From Devosia sp. FKR38 (lineage in GTDB: Bacteria > Pseudomonadota > Alphaproteobacteria > Rhizobiales > Devosiaceae), in assembly GCF_005222805.1 (NCBI RefSeq), contig NZ_STGC01000005.1, forward strand, positions 496,001 to 560,000: 64,000 nt of DNA. The letters run 5' to 3'. This document shows, piece after piece, positions 18,408-27,424 of the stretch (positions within the stretch are counted from its first letter, which is position 1; every line of letters begins with the position of its first letter). A model generated the notes under the pieces. That model had not been told where the DNA came from, ran no database searches, and was given only the letters and a program-made list of their open reading frames with translations. Both the position numbers and the translations under genes were made by a program.

Positions 18408-19814
18408 TTACTTGGCTGCGGCGGTTTCGCCGGTCTTCAGGCCGATCGGCATGCTGTCGATATAGGCGTTGGGCGTATGGCCGTCGTAGGCGATGCCATC
18501 GATGAACTCGGCCGTGACGGCGCGATAGCCATCGCTGTCCCAGGGGATATCGGCAGCCTCGATCTTGCCTTCGTCGACCAGCATCTGCGCCGCCTTGAGG
18601 TAGATGTCCGGGCGATAGACCGACTTGGCGACATCGGCATACCAGTCATCAGGCTTGTCTTCGGCAATCTGGCCCCAGCGGCGCATCTGCGTCAGATACC
18701 AGACCGCGTCCGAGTAATAGGGATAGGTGGCGAAGTGCCGGTAGAAGACGTTGAAGTCGGGCACCGGACGCTTGTCGCCGGGCTCAAACTCAAAGGTGCC
18801 GGTCATGGAATTGGCGATCACCGCCGCGTCGGCACCGACATATTCGGGCCGCGACAGGATATCGACCGCCTCGGGGCGATTGGCATTGTCGTTCTCGTCC
18901 AGCCATTTGGCGGCGCGGATCAGCGCCTTGGTGACGGCAATGGCGGTATTGGGATACTGCTCGACAAATTCGGCCGTCATGCCGAACACTTTTTCCGGAT
19001 TGTTCTTCCAGATCTCGGCATCGGTGATCACCGGCACACCGATCTTCTTGAACACCGCAGCCTGGTTCCAGGGCTCGCCCACCGAATAGCCATCGATGGT
19101 GCCGGCCTCCATGGTCGAGGGCATCTGCGGCGGCGGGGTTACCGACAGATAGGCTTCGGCGCCGATCTGGCCGGACACGTCTTCGGGGGAATAAAAGCCC
19201 GGATTGATGCCGCCGGCCGCCAACCAGTAGCGCAGTTCGTAGTTGTGCGTGGAGACCGGGAACACCATGCCCATGTTGAACGGGCGGCCTTCGGCCGAGA
19301 AGGCCTCGATGACAGGCTTGAGGGCCGAGGCACTGATCGGGTGCTGCGGCAGGCCATTGGCGTCGACCGCCAGGCCGGGCTTCATCAGCTCCCACACCGC
19401 GTTGGAGACGGTGATGGCATTGCCATTGAGGTCCATCGAGAAGGGTGTGACGATATGGGCCTTGGTGCCATAGCCAATGGTGGCGGCCAGCGGCTGGCCG
19501 GCCAGCATATGGGCGCCATCCAGCGTGCCGGTGACGACGCCATCGAGCAGCACCTTCCAGTTGGCCTGCGGCTCGAGGGTCACGAACAGGCCTTCGTCCT
19601 CGAAATAGCCCTTCTCATAGGCCACCGCCAACGGCGCCATATCGGTCAGCTTGATGAAGCCGAACTTCAGCTCATCCTTCTCCACGTCCAGCATTTCGGC
19701 CTGCGCCGCCATGGGCACCAGCAGTGGCGCCGCCAACACTGTGGCGGCCAGCGCCTGCAGCACGCTGCGGCGGCGGCTGGCGGGACCCTGGCGGGTGGTC
19801 GTTGTCTGCGTCAT
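18408..19814 (-). CDS. nrtA: Nitrate ABC transporter, substrate-binding protein (Tat-exported)
   Basis: Nitrate-binding protein of the NrtA/CmpA family (468 aa). The N-terminus carries a twin-arginine signal ([18 protein letters not shown]), so it is exported folded. Family motifs seen are [13 protein letters not shown] and [15 protein letters not shown] 19814 is preferred because GGAGAA sits 7 bases upstream; an in-frame ATG at 19832 lacks a ribosome site. A long leader with an intrinsic terminator precedes it. The cytoplasmic sensor NasS, two features upstream, is a paralogue of this protein. Confidence 0.92.
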   Translation of the reverse strand: MTQTTTTRQGPASRRRSVLQALAATVLAAPLLVPMAAQAEMLDVEKDELKFGFIKLTDMAPLAVAYEKGYFEDEGLFVTLEPQANWKVLLDGVVTGTLDGAHMLAGQPLAATIGYGTKAHIVTPFSMDLNGNAITVSNAVWELMKPGLAVDANGLPQHPISASALKPVIEAFSAEGRPFNMGMVFPVSTHNYELRYWLAAGGINPGFYSPEDVSGQIGAEAYLSVTPPPQMPSTMEAGTIDGYSVGEPWNQAAVFKKIGVPVITDAEIWKNNPEKVFGMTAEFVEQYPNTAIAVTKALIRAAKWLDENDNANRPEAVDILSRPEYVGADAAVIANSMTGTFEFEPGDKRPVPDFNVFYRHFATYPYYSDAVWYLTQMRRWGQIAEDKPDDWYADVAKSVYRPDIYLKAAQMLVDEGKIEAADIPWDSDGYRAVTAEFIDGIAYDGHTPNAYIDSMPIGLKTGETAAAK

Positions 19815-19839
19815 CGAGTTCTCCATCTGCACCGGTCAG

Positions 19840-19909
19840 AAAAACAAAAAAGCTGCCAACGGGTCTGCGCAGGGTCGATTGACCGCATGCGGAACCTGTT
19901 GGCAGCTTT
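19840..19909 (-). terminator. Leader terminator in front of nrtA (NasT-controlled attenuator)
   Basis: On the minus strand AAAGCTGCCAAC (19909-19898) pairs perfectly with GTTGGCAGCTTT (19860-19849) and is followed by a long U-rich run (to 19840), 25 bases before the nrtA start. The loop of 37 bases contains a smaller GGTC/GACC stem. Its 5' arm begins with the same AAAGCT that forms the loop of the upstream hexaloop hairpin, so the two structures exclude each other. This is the layout of ANTAR-controlled antitermination. Confidence 0.85.
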
Positions 19910-19935
19910 GCCTGGCAACGCCCAGCTTTGGACGT
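19901..19935 (-). ncRNA. Tandem hexaloop hairpins in the nrtA leader (predicted NasT/ANTAR binding motif)
   Basis: Two hairpins with identical AAAGCU hexaloops lie 5 bases apart on the minus strand. The first is at 19935-19918, stem ACGUCC with GGGCGU, six pairs including one G-U. The second is at 19912-19901, core stem GGC with GCC plus possible weaker outer pairs. The known ANTAR RNA motif is a pair of hexaloop stems with A at loop position 1 and G at position 4, and both loops fit. The second overlaps the 5' arm of the terminator, so NasT binding would keep the terminator from forming. Confidence 0.8.
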
Positions 19936-19980
19936 CAGTTCAAGGAGCGTCTTGGGAGGAGCGCCTTTCGGAGACTACAT

Positions 19981-19996
19981 TGCACGAAGCGTGCCA
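19981..19996 (-). promoter_or_regulatory. Sigma-54 (-24/-12) promoter candidate for the nrtA operon
   Basis: Reading the minus strand, TGGCACGCTTCGTGCA has GG at 19995-19994 and GC at 19983-19982 with exactly 10 bases between, and matches the TGGCACG-N4-TTGCA consensus except for one base. Transcription would begin near 19970, about 35 bases before the first hexaloop hairpin. An NtrC activator site is expected upstream but I could not point to a convincing one. The sequence is also partly self-complementary, so a structural role is an alternative. Confidence 0.6.
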
Positions 19997-20146
19997 AGTG
20001 GGTTCCAGCCCTCATTTGTGATATGGAGCAACAGTTTAGCGGGTTGAAGGCGACAACGCGCGTTTGACCTCAAATTGGGCTTGGGCCTAAAACGACGCCA
20101 ATTTGCCCATAAAGCAGTCATCTTTTGACGGCTGCTCATTCCTGCC

Positions 20147-21361
20147 TCAGTCAGCGCTGCGCTGGCTGGCGATATAGGCGTCGAGCGCGTCGGGATCGAA
20201 GGTCGCGCCGTCAAAGAACAGGTCCGGCCCCATCACCAGCGCGCCGGAACTGCCGGCCACAACATGGTCCTGTGCATGGGTGCCGTCGGTCTTGCCATCG
20301 GCGATGGGCAACGGCACGCCCAGCGGCGCCAGGGCGGCGCGATAGAGGTCCGGGCGGAAGCAGGCCGCGGCGATGGCGGCATGGGCCGCGCTGGGCGCGA
20401 CTTCGCCCCAGCGCACCATCTGCGAATAGTACCACAGCGCATGGCTCTTCCAGGGGAAGTTGGCGGCGCTGGAATGGGGCACATAAAAGCCCGGCACATT
20501 GGTGCGCAGGCCATTGCCGATATCGAGCCAGCCCGTCAGCGACCGGGTGACGATATCAGCCGTTGTGTTGAGATAGGCGGGGCCGGCCATGATGCGGGCG
20601 GCCTCTTCGAGGTTGCCGGGCTCTGCGCACCACTGCCCGGCGCGATAGATGGCGCGGATCACAGCGCCAACGGTCTCGGGATGCTCGGCGGCCCAGCTGG
20701 CGCGCATGCCGATGACCTTGTCCGGGCTTGACTGCCAGATCAGCGTCTTGGTGGTGACAATATGGCCGTTCTGCGTGGCGACGCCGATCGAGTTCCATGG
20801 CTCGCCCACGCAATAGCCGTCGATGCCGCCGCTGCCCAACGCCTCGGGCAAAAGGGGCGGGGGCAGCACGACGATCTCGACATCGCGGTCGGGGCGAATG
20901 CCGCTGGCGGCCAGCCAATAGCGCAGTTCGTAATTATGCGAGGAGGTCTGGTGCACCACGCCAAAGCGCAGCTTGCGCGGCGCGGCGGCGACGACCTTGG
21001 CCAGCGATTGGCCGGCCGGACCCGCCGCCAGATCGCCCGGCGCGCCAGCGGCGGCCATGGCGTCCCACACAGCGGCGCTGACCGTGATGGCATTGTTGCC
21101 CAGGCCACAGACGATGGGGGCAATCATCTCCGTGCCCAGCGGCGTCAGCCCCAGGCTGGCAGCCAGCGGCATCGGCGCCAGCATCTGCGCAATCTCGAAA
21201 TGGCCCAGCGCCGATCGGTCCCGGACATTGGCCCAGCTGGTCTCGCGCACCAGGTGCAGCTCAAGCCCTTCGTCAGCGGCAAAGCCCTTCTCGCGCGCCA
21301 GCACCAGAAGGATGCTGTCGAGCAGGGGCAGGAAACCGGCAGTGAGTTGGGTCGGGGACAT
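20147..21361 (-). CDS. nasS: Nitrate-sensing regulator NasS
   Basis: Cytoplasmic NrtA-like protein (404 aa) that in known NasS-NasT systems holds NasT inactive until it binds nitrate or nitrite. The fold motifs of the nitrate-binding family are present ([29 protein letters not shown]). There is no signal peptide: the chain begins MSPTQLTAGFLPLLDS directly at the first binding-protein strand, which separates it from the exported NrtA. It lies 8 bases downstream of nasT and upstream of the leader described above. Confidence 0.92.
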   Translation of the reverse strand: MSPTQLTAGFLPLLDSILLVLAREKGFAADEGLELHLVRETSWANVRDRSALGHFEIAQMLAPMPLAASLGLTPLGTEMIAPIVCGLGNNAITVSAAVWDAMAAAGAPGDLAAGPAGQSLAKVVAAAPRKLRFGVVHQTSSHNYELRYWLAASGIRPDRDVEIVVLPPPLLPEALGSGGIDGYCVGEPWNSIGVATQNGHIVTTKTLIWQSSPDKVIGMRASWAAEHPETVGAVIRAIYRAGQWCAEPGNLEEAARIMAGPAYLNTTADIVTRSLTGWLDIGNGLRTNVPGFYVPHSSAANFPWKSHALWYYSQMVRWGEVAPSAAHAAIAAACFRPDLYRAALAPLGVPLPIADGKTDGTHAQDHVVAGSSGALVMGPDLFFDGATFDPDALDAYIASQRSAD

Positions 21362-21369
21362 GGGCGTTC

Positions 21370-21960
21370 CTATGGACCAAGCAGCGCGGCTGCCGTCACG
21401 AGACTCTGGGCGATGTCGACCATGCGCCGGTTCTGGTTCATGGCTGTGCTGCGCAATAGGGCATAGGCATCGGCCTCGCTCAGATTGCGGCTCTTCATCA
21501 GCAGGCCCTTGGCCTGGTCGATGATCTTGCGGTCTTCCAATTCGCTGCGAGCCTGTTCCAGCTCGCGCGTCAGCTTGGCAAAGGCGTTGAAGCGCAGCAC
21601 GGCCATATCGAGGATGGCCTTGACGCGTTCCTTGCGCAGGCCATCCACCACATAGGCCGACACCCCGGCTTCCACGGCCTTTTCGATCATCGCGCCATCG
21701 GAGCGGTCGACAAACATGGCAATGGGGCGCTGCACGGCGCGCGAGAGCGAGAAGAAGTGTTCCAGCGTGTCGCGCTTGGGATTCTCGAGGTCGATGACGA
21801 TCACGTCAGGCGGGTTGGCGGCAATGGTGCGGCCAACCTCGTTGACGTCATGAATGCAGGCTACCCGATGATGTCCGGCCTCGCGCAACCCGTCCTCAAT
21901 GATGGAGGCGCGGATGCGGTTCTCGTCAATGATCAGGATCGACAGGTCGGAATGCGGCAT
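21370..21960 (-). CDS. nasT: ANTAR-domain transcription antiterminator NasT
   Basis: RNA-binding antiterminator (196 aa from ATG 21960). The N-terminal half is a receiver-like domain (LSILIIDENRIRASIIEDG, with a lone acidic DEN and D in VIVIDLEN). The C-terminal ~60 residues form an ANTAR domain (ELEDRKIIDQAKGLLMK...SEADAYALLRSTAM). It should bind the tandem hexaloop hairpins ahead of nrtA and allow read-through when NasS is bound to nitrate. GTG at 21969 is an alternative start; neither has a clear ribosome site. Confidence 0.92.
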   Translation of the reverse strand: MPHSDLSILIIDENRIRASIIEDGLREAGHHRVACIHDVNEVGRTIAANPPDVIVIDLENPKRDTLEHFFSLSRAVQRPIAMFVDRSDGAMIEKAVEAGVSAYVVDGLRKERVKAILDMAVLRFNAFAKLTRELEQARSELEDRKIIDQAKGLLMKSRNLSEADAYALLRSTAMNQNRRMVDIAQSLVTAAALLGP

Positions 21961-22051
21961 CGGCGACACATAGGCTGATGCCTAGAATAACTGCAAGAGA
22001 CGAATCTGCGTAAAGCCTATGCATTTTCCTGCCGCCCCGGGCGGGTTTGCC

Positions 22052-22921
22052 TCAGGACTTGGCTGCCACTTCGTTGCGCCAGCTGTATTGTGGCGAGTAG
22101 CCCAGCATGCGCTTGGCCTTCTCGATCGACAGCAGTGTGCCATTGGTCGAGACATTGCCCTTGGTCGGCACGCCCGGGAAAACCTCAGCCAGCAGCGACA
22201 TATTGGATCGGCTCATCACCGTATCGGCATTGGCAATGATAAAGGCTTCAAAACCGGTGAAATCGGCCTGGATCGCCCGCCGCACCGCCTGAGCGCCGTC
22301 GCGTGCGTCGATATAGCCCCACAGGTTCCATTTGCGCGCCACCGGGTCGCTGTCGAATTTTGGAAAGGCCGCATAGTCTTCTGGATTCATGACGTTCGAG
22401 AAGCGCAAAGCACAGATGCGCAAGAGGGGATCCCAGCGGCAGAACTGGGCGGCCATGGTCTCGTCGAGCAGCTTGCCCAGCGAATAGGCCGACTCTGGGC
22501 GGGGATAATACTCTTCATCCACCGGCGCATAGGGCGGCGGCGTTTCAAAGGGCAGGCCCAACACCGTCTCGCTAGAGGCGATGACCACATTGCGGATTTC
22601 GGCCAGGCGACAGGCCTCGAGCACATTATAGGTGCCGGGCACATTGTTGGCGAAGGTGCGGGCATTGCTGGCGAGGCCCGGCGCCGGAATGGCCGCCAGA
22701 TGCACGACGGCGTCAAACGGGCCGCCGCGCTCGTCAATGCCTCCCAGAATCGCCTCAGCAACTTCACCGAAATTGGCCAGATCGACCTTCACGCTCTTGC
22801 AGATGGAGGTGTTGAGCGGCGCCTGGTCGATGTTGAGCACGTCGCAGCCATGCTCCACCAAGTCGCGCAGGACCGCGCGCCCCAATTTGCCACTGCCACC
22901 CGTCACCAGGACTTTACGCAT
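22052..22921 (-). CDS. NAD-dependent epimerase/dehydratase family protein
   Basis: Extended short-chain dehydrogenase of 289 aa with an N-terminal NAD-binding loop TGGSGKLG (residues 7-14) and a YSLGK active-site motif that matches YxxxK. The region SNVMNPEDYAAFPKF is typical of a rhizobial subgroup close to UDP-glucose 4-epimerase and uronate dehydrogenase. The substrate is not determined. ATG 22921 is chosen over two upstream in-frame codons because AGGAGG sits 8 bases before it. It lies on the same strand as nasT, 91 bases upstream; no functional link is apparent. Confidence 0.85.
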   Translation of the reverse strand: MRKVLVTGGSGKLGRAVLRDLVEHGCDVLNIDQAPLNTSICKSVKVDLANFGEVAEAILGGIDERGGPFDAVVHLAAIPAPGLASNARTFANNVPGTYNVLEACRLAEIRNVVIASSETVLGLPFETPPPYAPVDEEYYPRPESAYSLGKLLDETMAAQFCRWDPLLRICALRFSNVMNPEDYAAFPKFDSDPVARKWNLWGYIDARDGAQAVRRAIQADFTGFEAFIIANADTVMSRSNMSLLAEVFPGVPTKGNVSTNGTLLSIEKAKRMLGYSPQYSWRNEVAAKS

Positions 22922-23136
22922 ACCAACCTCCTCATTTTGCAGGGTTTTCATGCTCCTGTCTTTGGCAAGCCTTGCATGGTTCGCCCCGGCTGCCAAGCCG
23001 ATCACGGCCATTCGTTGCGGCGCCGCCTCCCGATTTTCGGCGATGAACGCAATCTGAACGGCGATCTCAGCATGGGTTCAAATGGGGCAGGGCATTGTCG
23101 GGTCATGGATCGCAACGCTCTTGAGGGAGAGACCAA

Positions 23137-23322
23137 ATGACCAAGCAGCAGGAAAAAGTTCTCGTCGCCGCCTTGTGCGGTTTGGTGATCAGCGCCGTGG
23201 CCGCCTATGCCGTGCAGCCGGCTGTCGCCAGCATGCGCACCGTCGAGCGGACCTCGCCCTTTGCCACCAGTCAGACGGTCGGCGTGCTCACCCTCAACCT
23301 GCTGACCTCGACCGCCCGCTGA
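23137..23322 (+). CDS. Small hypothetical membrane or secreted protein
   Basis: Unrecognised 61-residue protein with one hydrophobic segment (VLVAALCGLVISAVAAYAV, about residues 8-26) followed by a polar tail rich in Ser and Thr. GGGAGAG lies 6 bases before the ATG, and base composition matches neighbours, so it is probably translated. The hydrophobic segment could be a signal peptide with a cut near AYA or a membrane anchor. It stands alone between a divergent epimerase gene and the asparaginase gene. Confidence 0.5.
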   Translation: MTKQQEKVLVAALCGLVISAVAAYAVQPAVASMRTVERTSPFATSQTVGVLTLNLLTSTAR

Positions 23323-23432
23323 GGGCATCAGCGACCTCATAGCCTTTCTTGCCGACCTCCAGCCTCCCATGCACTGTTGACTTTTCCGGTCCTGCGCTGT
23401 GATGAAGACAGCCTGGACCGGAGTTTTTTGTC

Positions 23433-24434
23433 ATGGATGCCAATCCCATTCTCGCCGAGACCATTCGTGGCAACTGGGTCGAAAACCGCCATCGCGGCGC
23501 CTATGCGGTGATCGATGCCGACGGGCGGATCATCGCCTCGGCCGGCGACATTGAGCGGGCCATCTTCCCGCGCTCGGCCATCAAGTCCATGCAGGCGCTG
23601 CCCATTTTCGCGCAGCATGCCGAAGACAAATTCCACCACACCTCGGCCGAGCTGGCATTGGCCTGCGCCTCCCACCATGGCGAAGACGACCATGTGGCCA
23701 CCGCGAGCGGCCTGCTGGCCAAGCTGGGCCTGTCGGTAGCCGATCTCGAGTGCGGCGCCCACGCGCCCACCAATGCTGCCGCCCGCGAAGCGCTGCGCAC
23801 CCAGGGGCTGGAACCCAGCGCCCTGCACAACAATTGTTCGGGCAAGCATTCCGGCATGCTCAGCGTGGCGCTGGCCATGGGCGTCTCGCCAATCGGCTAT
23901 GTCGACCGCGAACATGCCGTGCAGAAACAGGTCCGCGCCGCCGTCGAAGCGGTGATCGGCGAGGCCCTGACCGAGGGCAAATGCGGCACCGACGGCTGTT
24001 CCATCCCTACCTTTGCCGCGCCGCTGCGCGCCTTTGCCTTCGGCTTTGCCCGCATGGCGACCGGCACGGGCCTGCCGCCCGAACTGGCGACGGCCGCGCG
24101 GCGCCTGTTCGACGCGGCGACATCCCACCCCCATCTGGTGGCCGGCACCGACCATGCCGATACCCAGCTGATGAGCGTGTTCAAGGGCCGGCTGATGCAG
24201 AAGGTCGGCGCCGAGGGCGTGCAATGCGGCGCCATCCGCGACAAGGGCTGGGGCTATGCGCTCAAATGCGACGACGGCAATATCCCGGCGTCCCAGGCCA
24301 TGCTGGCCGGCCTGTTGCTCGAGATTGGCGATCCCGATGCCGAGCAGCGAGTTGTGCTGGAGCGGCTGGCGCATCAGCCGATCCGCAGCGTGCGCGGTGC
24401 CCTTGTCGGGGAACTGCGCGCCGCGACGGTCTAG
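23433..24434 (+). CDS. ansA: L-asparaginase, type II rhizobial family (PF06089)
   Basis: Hydrolyses L-asparagine to aspartate and ammonia. The 333-aa length and motifs (PRSAIKSMQALP near residue 45, NNCSGKHSGML, DGCSIPTFA, AGTDHADTQLM) place it in the Rhizobium etli AnsA-like family, unrelated in fold to the Escherichia coli enzymes. Cysteine and lysine residues in the GKHSG and CS motifs are metal and catalytic positions in that family. There is no signal peptide, so it is cytoplasmic. It is preceded by GGAG at 9 bases and stands as a single gene. Confidence 0.9.
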   Translation: MDANPILAETIRGNWVENRHRGAYAVIDADGRIIASAGDIERAIFPRSAIKSMQALPIFAQHAEDKFHHTSAELALACASHHGEDDHVATASGLLAKLGLSVADLECGAHAPTNAAAREALRTQGLEPSALHNNCSGKHSGMLSVALAMGVSPIGYVDREHAVQKQVRAAVEAVIGEALTEGKCGTDGCSIPTFAAPLRAFAFGFARMATGTGLPPELATAARRLFDAATSHPHLVAGTDHADTQLMSVFKGRLMQKVGAEGVQCGAIRDKGWGYALKCDDGNIPASQAMLAGLLLEIGDPDAEQRVVLERLAHQPIRSVRGALVGELRAATV

Positions 24435-24476
24435 CGCCGCGCCAGAGTCCTTTTCGGTCCCGACTCCGAACCGCAA

Positions 24477-24491
24477 AAGTGGTGTCCACTT
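24477..24491. repeat. Short palindrome between convergent genes, resembling a rhizobial intergenic repeat
   Basis: AAGTGG-TGT-CCACTT at 24477-24491 lies in a 71-base gap between the ends of the asparaginase and beta-helix genes. The surrounding text (accgcaaaagtggtgtccac) resembles a palindromic repeat often found between genes in Hyphomicrobiales. It may serve as a bidirectional terminator. I could see no second copy in this window. Confidence 0.4.
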
Positions 24492-24505
24492 GTGCTGGAA
24501 ACGCT

Positions 24506-25807
24506 TTAGGGCGCGAGCCGCACATTAGGGTATTGTGCGGCATTGGCGACCAGGTCAGGTTCGACAATGTCCTTCCAGGCAAGGCCGACAATGTCGTGCT
24601 GCGCCTCCGAGACGCTATTGCCCGCCAGGGTCACGGTGCCAGCGCCATCGACCACACTGACGCCGATGCCAATCAGGCTCTTGGACACCACATTGCCCGA
24701 GATGGCGACATTGCGCAGATAGGGGCCATAGCCCGCACCGATGCCGACGCCCGGCACATTCTCCACCGTATTGCCCGTGATGGCCGTATCGGCCTCGGCA
24801 TAAATGCCCAGCGGAATGGTATCCGGATTGACCGCCGACATCGGGGTGATGTTGCGCACCAAGTTGCCCAGGCACACCGCCAGCGCCCCGCCGACATCCA
24901 GATTGGTGATGGAAATGCCGGTGGCGGCGCCATCAATGACATTGTTGGCAATCACAGAGCCGGAGAATTCGAACTCTGAAAAGATCGCCACTTCGCCCGA
25001 GCGCAGGCAGCTATTGCCGATGACCTGGCAGTTCTTGGTGGCATTGAGCCGCACGGCGGTGAAGGCGCAGTCGGCTAGATGATTGTTGGCTACGATCACA
25101 TTGTCGGCGCGGAACACATTGATCCCATTGCCGTTTTGGCCATTGCCGCCCTCGCGCCAATCGACATTGCTGATGCTGTTGCCGCTGACAATGGAGCCAT
25201 CGGGGCCGCTCTCGCTGCGCCAGATGCGAATGCCGGCATTGCCACAATAGTCGATGCGATTGGCCTCGATGGTGAGGCCGCGGCTGTCCATGGCGTGGAT
25301 GGCGGCATCGCCCATCTCGGTAAACCGACAGTCGCGAATGGTGACGCTGGCGTCGCTGATGGCCAGGCCTACGCCGCTGTTGCGGAAACTGCAGCGCTCG
25401 ATGCGGATATCATCACTGGCTCCGATGGTCAGGGCGCTGCTGCCGCCGGAAAAACCAATGTCGCGCAGCACCAGGCTCCCGCGATCGGTGACGCTGATGC
25501 CAGCGCCATCGCCGATCTGGTGGATTTCGGTGCTGCCCGGCACGCCCTCGAGCACCATATTGCCCGGCAGGTCGAGGCCCTGCACCTCAATGATGCCCGG
25601 GGGCAGGCGCAGCGCTTGCCCACTGGCGGAGGCCTGCTCGAGCGCGGCCTGCAGCACAGCACTCTGGTCGTCCGCACTGCCGCCGACTACGCCCATAGTG
25701 GTGGCGTCGAGCACCGTGTCTGCGCGGGCAACCACCGGCAGGAGAGCGAGGGCAGCGGCGCCTCCAGCGAGGGCACTGCGGCGGGTCAAGGCAGGGACAT
25801 GGGTCAT
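24506..25807 (-). CDS. Tat-exported parallel beta-helix repeat protein (TIGR03808-like)
   Basis: Protein of 433 aa with a twin-arginine-like signal (LTRRSALAGGAAALALLP, about residues 6-23). It is then built almost wholly of right-handed beta-helix turns: repeated N-x-I/V-x-x-N/C-x-I patterns such as ITGNTVENV and VIVANNHL. It matches the rhizobial 'twin-arg-translocated repeat protein' family of unknown role. Such folds often bind or cut polysaccharides, but no catalytic residues can be assigned. ATG 25807 is preferred; an upstream in-frame ATG at 25849 would put 14 residues before the signal. Confidence 0.75.
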   Translation of the reverse strand: MTHVPALTRRSALAGGAAALALLPVVARADTVLDATTMGVVGGSADDQSAVLQAALEQASASGQALRLPPGIIEVQGLDLPGNMVLEGVPGSTEIHQIGDGAGISVTDRGSLVLRDIGFSGGSSALTIGASDDIRIERCSFRNSGVGLAISDASVTIRDCRFTEMGDAAIHAMDSRGLTIEANRIDYCGNAGIRIWRSESGPDGSIVSGNSISNVDWREGGNGQNGNGINVFRADNVIVANNHLADCAFTAVRLNATKNCQVIGNSCLRSGEVAIFSEFEFSGSVIANNVIDGAATGISITNLDVGGALAVCLGNLVRNITPMSAVNPDTIPLGIYAEADTAITGNTVENVPGVGIGAGYGPYLRNVAISGNVVSKSLIGIGVSVVDGAGTVTLAGNSVSEAQHDIVGLAWKDIVEPDLVANAAQYPNVRLAP

Positions 25808-25924
25808 GCTGCGATCTTGCCCGATCAGTGCGGGTCGCGCCATTGACATTGGAAAACAGAGTTACGAGTTGTCGCCCGCCCGCCGGGACGTCTATAAGAA
25901 CGCAGTTTCCAGGGGTGCCGGACC

Positions 25925-27424
25925 ATGCTCGTTGACGACAAGATCTTCCTCGGAACCAGCACCCAGCCGGAAAATCTCGTCCTGAAATATGGCAATCGCC
26001 ACGGGCTGATCACCGGGGCCACCGGCACCGGCAAGACGGTGACCCTGCAGGTGCTGGCCGAGGGCTTCTCCGCCGCGGGCGTGCCGGTCTTCGCCGCTGA
26101 CATCAAGGGCGATCTCTCCGGCGTCGCCAATATGGGCCAGGCCAAGCCCTGGCAGACCCAGCGCGCCCAGGACATTGGCTTCACCGAATTTGCCGACGCC
26201 CAGTTTCCGGTGATCTTCTGGGACCTGTTTGGTCGCCAGGGCCACCCGATCCGCGCCACCATTTCGGAAATGGGCGCCCTTCTGCTCAGCCGCATGCTCG
26301 AGCTCAACGATACGCAGGAAGGCGTGCTCAACATCGCCTTCAAGGTGGCCGACGACGAAGGCCTGCTGCTGCTCGATCTCAAGGATCTGCGCGCCCTGCT
26401 GGTGGACCTGCAGAACCGCGCCAAGGAAATCTCCGCCACCTATGGCAACGTCACCACTGCCTCGATCGGTGCTATCCAGCGGGCATTGCTGGTGCTCGAA
26501 CAGCAAGGCGCCGAGAATTTCTTTGGTGAACGCGCGCTCGATATCAACGATCTGATGCGCATCGACCGCGACGGACGCGGCTTCATCTCCATCCTGGCGG
26601 CCGACGAGCTGATGCGCGCGCCGCGCCTCTACGCCACCTTCCTGCTGTGGATGCTGTCCGAGCTGTTCGAGGAACTGCCCGAGGTGGGCGACCCGGACAG
26701 GCCCAAGATGGTTTTCTTCTTCGATGAGGCGCACCTGCTGTTCGACGACGCGCCCAAGGCCCTGATCGACAAGGTGGAACAGGTGGTCCGCCTGGTGCGC
26801 TCCAAGGGCGTTGGTGTGTACTTCGTCACCCAGAACCCGGTTGATATTCCCGAGTCGGTGCTGGCCCAATTGGGCAATCGCATCCAGCATGCGCTGCGCG
26901 CCTATACGCCGCGCGAACAAAAGGCCGTGCGCGTCGCCGCCGAAACCTTCCGTCCCAATCCGGCCTTCTCGACCGAGGACGTGATCACCCAACTGGGCAT
27001 TGGTGAGGCTCTGGTATCCGTGCTCGAAGCCAAGGGCGTGCCGTCCATGGTCGGGCGGACGCTGATCCGGCCGCCCTCGGCCCAGGTCGGCCCGATCCTG
27101 CCCGAAGAGCGCCGCAGCTATATCGCCAATTCGCCCGTCGCCGGGGTTTATGACACGGCGGTCGACCGCGACTCCGCCTTTGAAGTGCTGGCGCGGCGCG
27201 CCCGCGACAAGCAGCTGGCTGAAGAGCGCCAGCAGCGCGAGGAAGAGGACGCCAAGGCCGAACGCGCCGCCGAGCGCCGCTATCAGGATGATCGCCCGGT
27301 GCGCCGCTCCACGCGGCAGACCCCAGCAGAGGCGGCGATGAATTCACTGGCCCGCACGGTGGCCAATCGCCTGGGGAGCGCGCTGGTGCGCGGCATCCTG
27401 GGCAGTCTCAAGCGGGGGCGATGA
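25925..27424 (+). CDS. HerA-like ATPase, DUF853/YjgR family
   Basis: Cytoplasmic P-loop ATPase (499 aa) of the HerA/FtsK superfamily. It shows Walker [14 protein letters not shown] (about residues 29-41), a DIKGDLSG motif, Walker [13 protein letters not shown] near residue 265 and a sensor-like [15 protein letters not shown]. The C-terminal ~80 residues are charged, with an Arg/Glu-rich helical stretch. The family is widespread and its role is unknown; DNA translocation is inferred from the superfamily. It overlaps the following gene by 4 bases. Confidence 0.85.
   Translation: MLVDDKIFLGTSTQPENLVLKYGNRHGLITGATGTGKTVTLQVLAEGFSAAGVPVFAADIKGDLSGVANMGQAKPWQTQRAQDIGFTEFADAQFPVIFWDLFGRQGHPIRATISEMGALLLSRMLELNDTQEGVLNIAFKVADDEGLLLLDLKDLRALLVDLQNRAKEISATYGNVTTASIGAIQRALLVLEQQGAENFFGERALDINDLMRIDRDGRGFISILAADELMRAPRLYATFLLWMLSELFEELPEVGDPDRPKMVFFFDEAHLLFDDAPKALIDKVEQVVRLVRSKGVGVYFVTQNPVDIPESVLAQLGNRIQHALRAYTPREQKAVRVAAETFRPNPAFSTEDVITQLGIGEALVSVLEAKGVPSMVGRTLIRPPSAQVGPILPEERRSYIANSPVAGVYDTAVDRDSAFEVLARRARDKQLAEERQQREEEDAKAERAAERRYQDDRPVRRSTRQTPAEAAMNSLARTVANRLGSALVRGILGSLKRGR

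Noticed and set aside
17763-20021. A 752-codon plus-strand frame opposite nrtB and nrtA
   Set aside because: Translation is a Gly/His/Arg-rich shadow with no domain, antisense to two well-supported genes and the leader.
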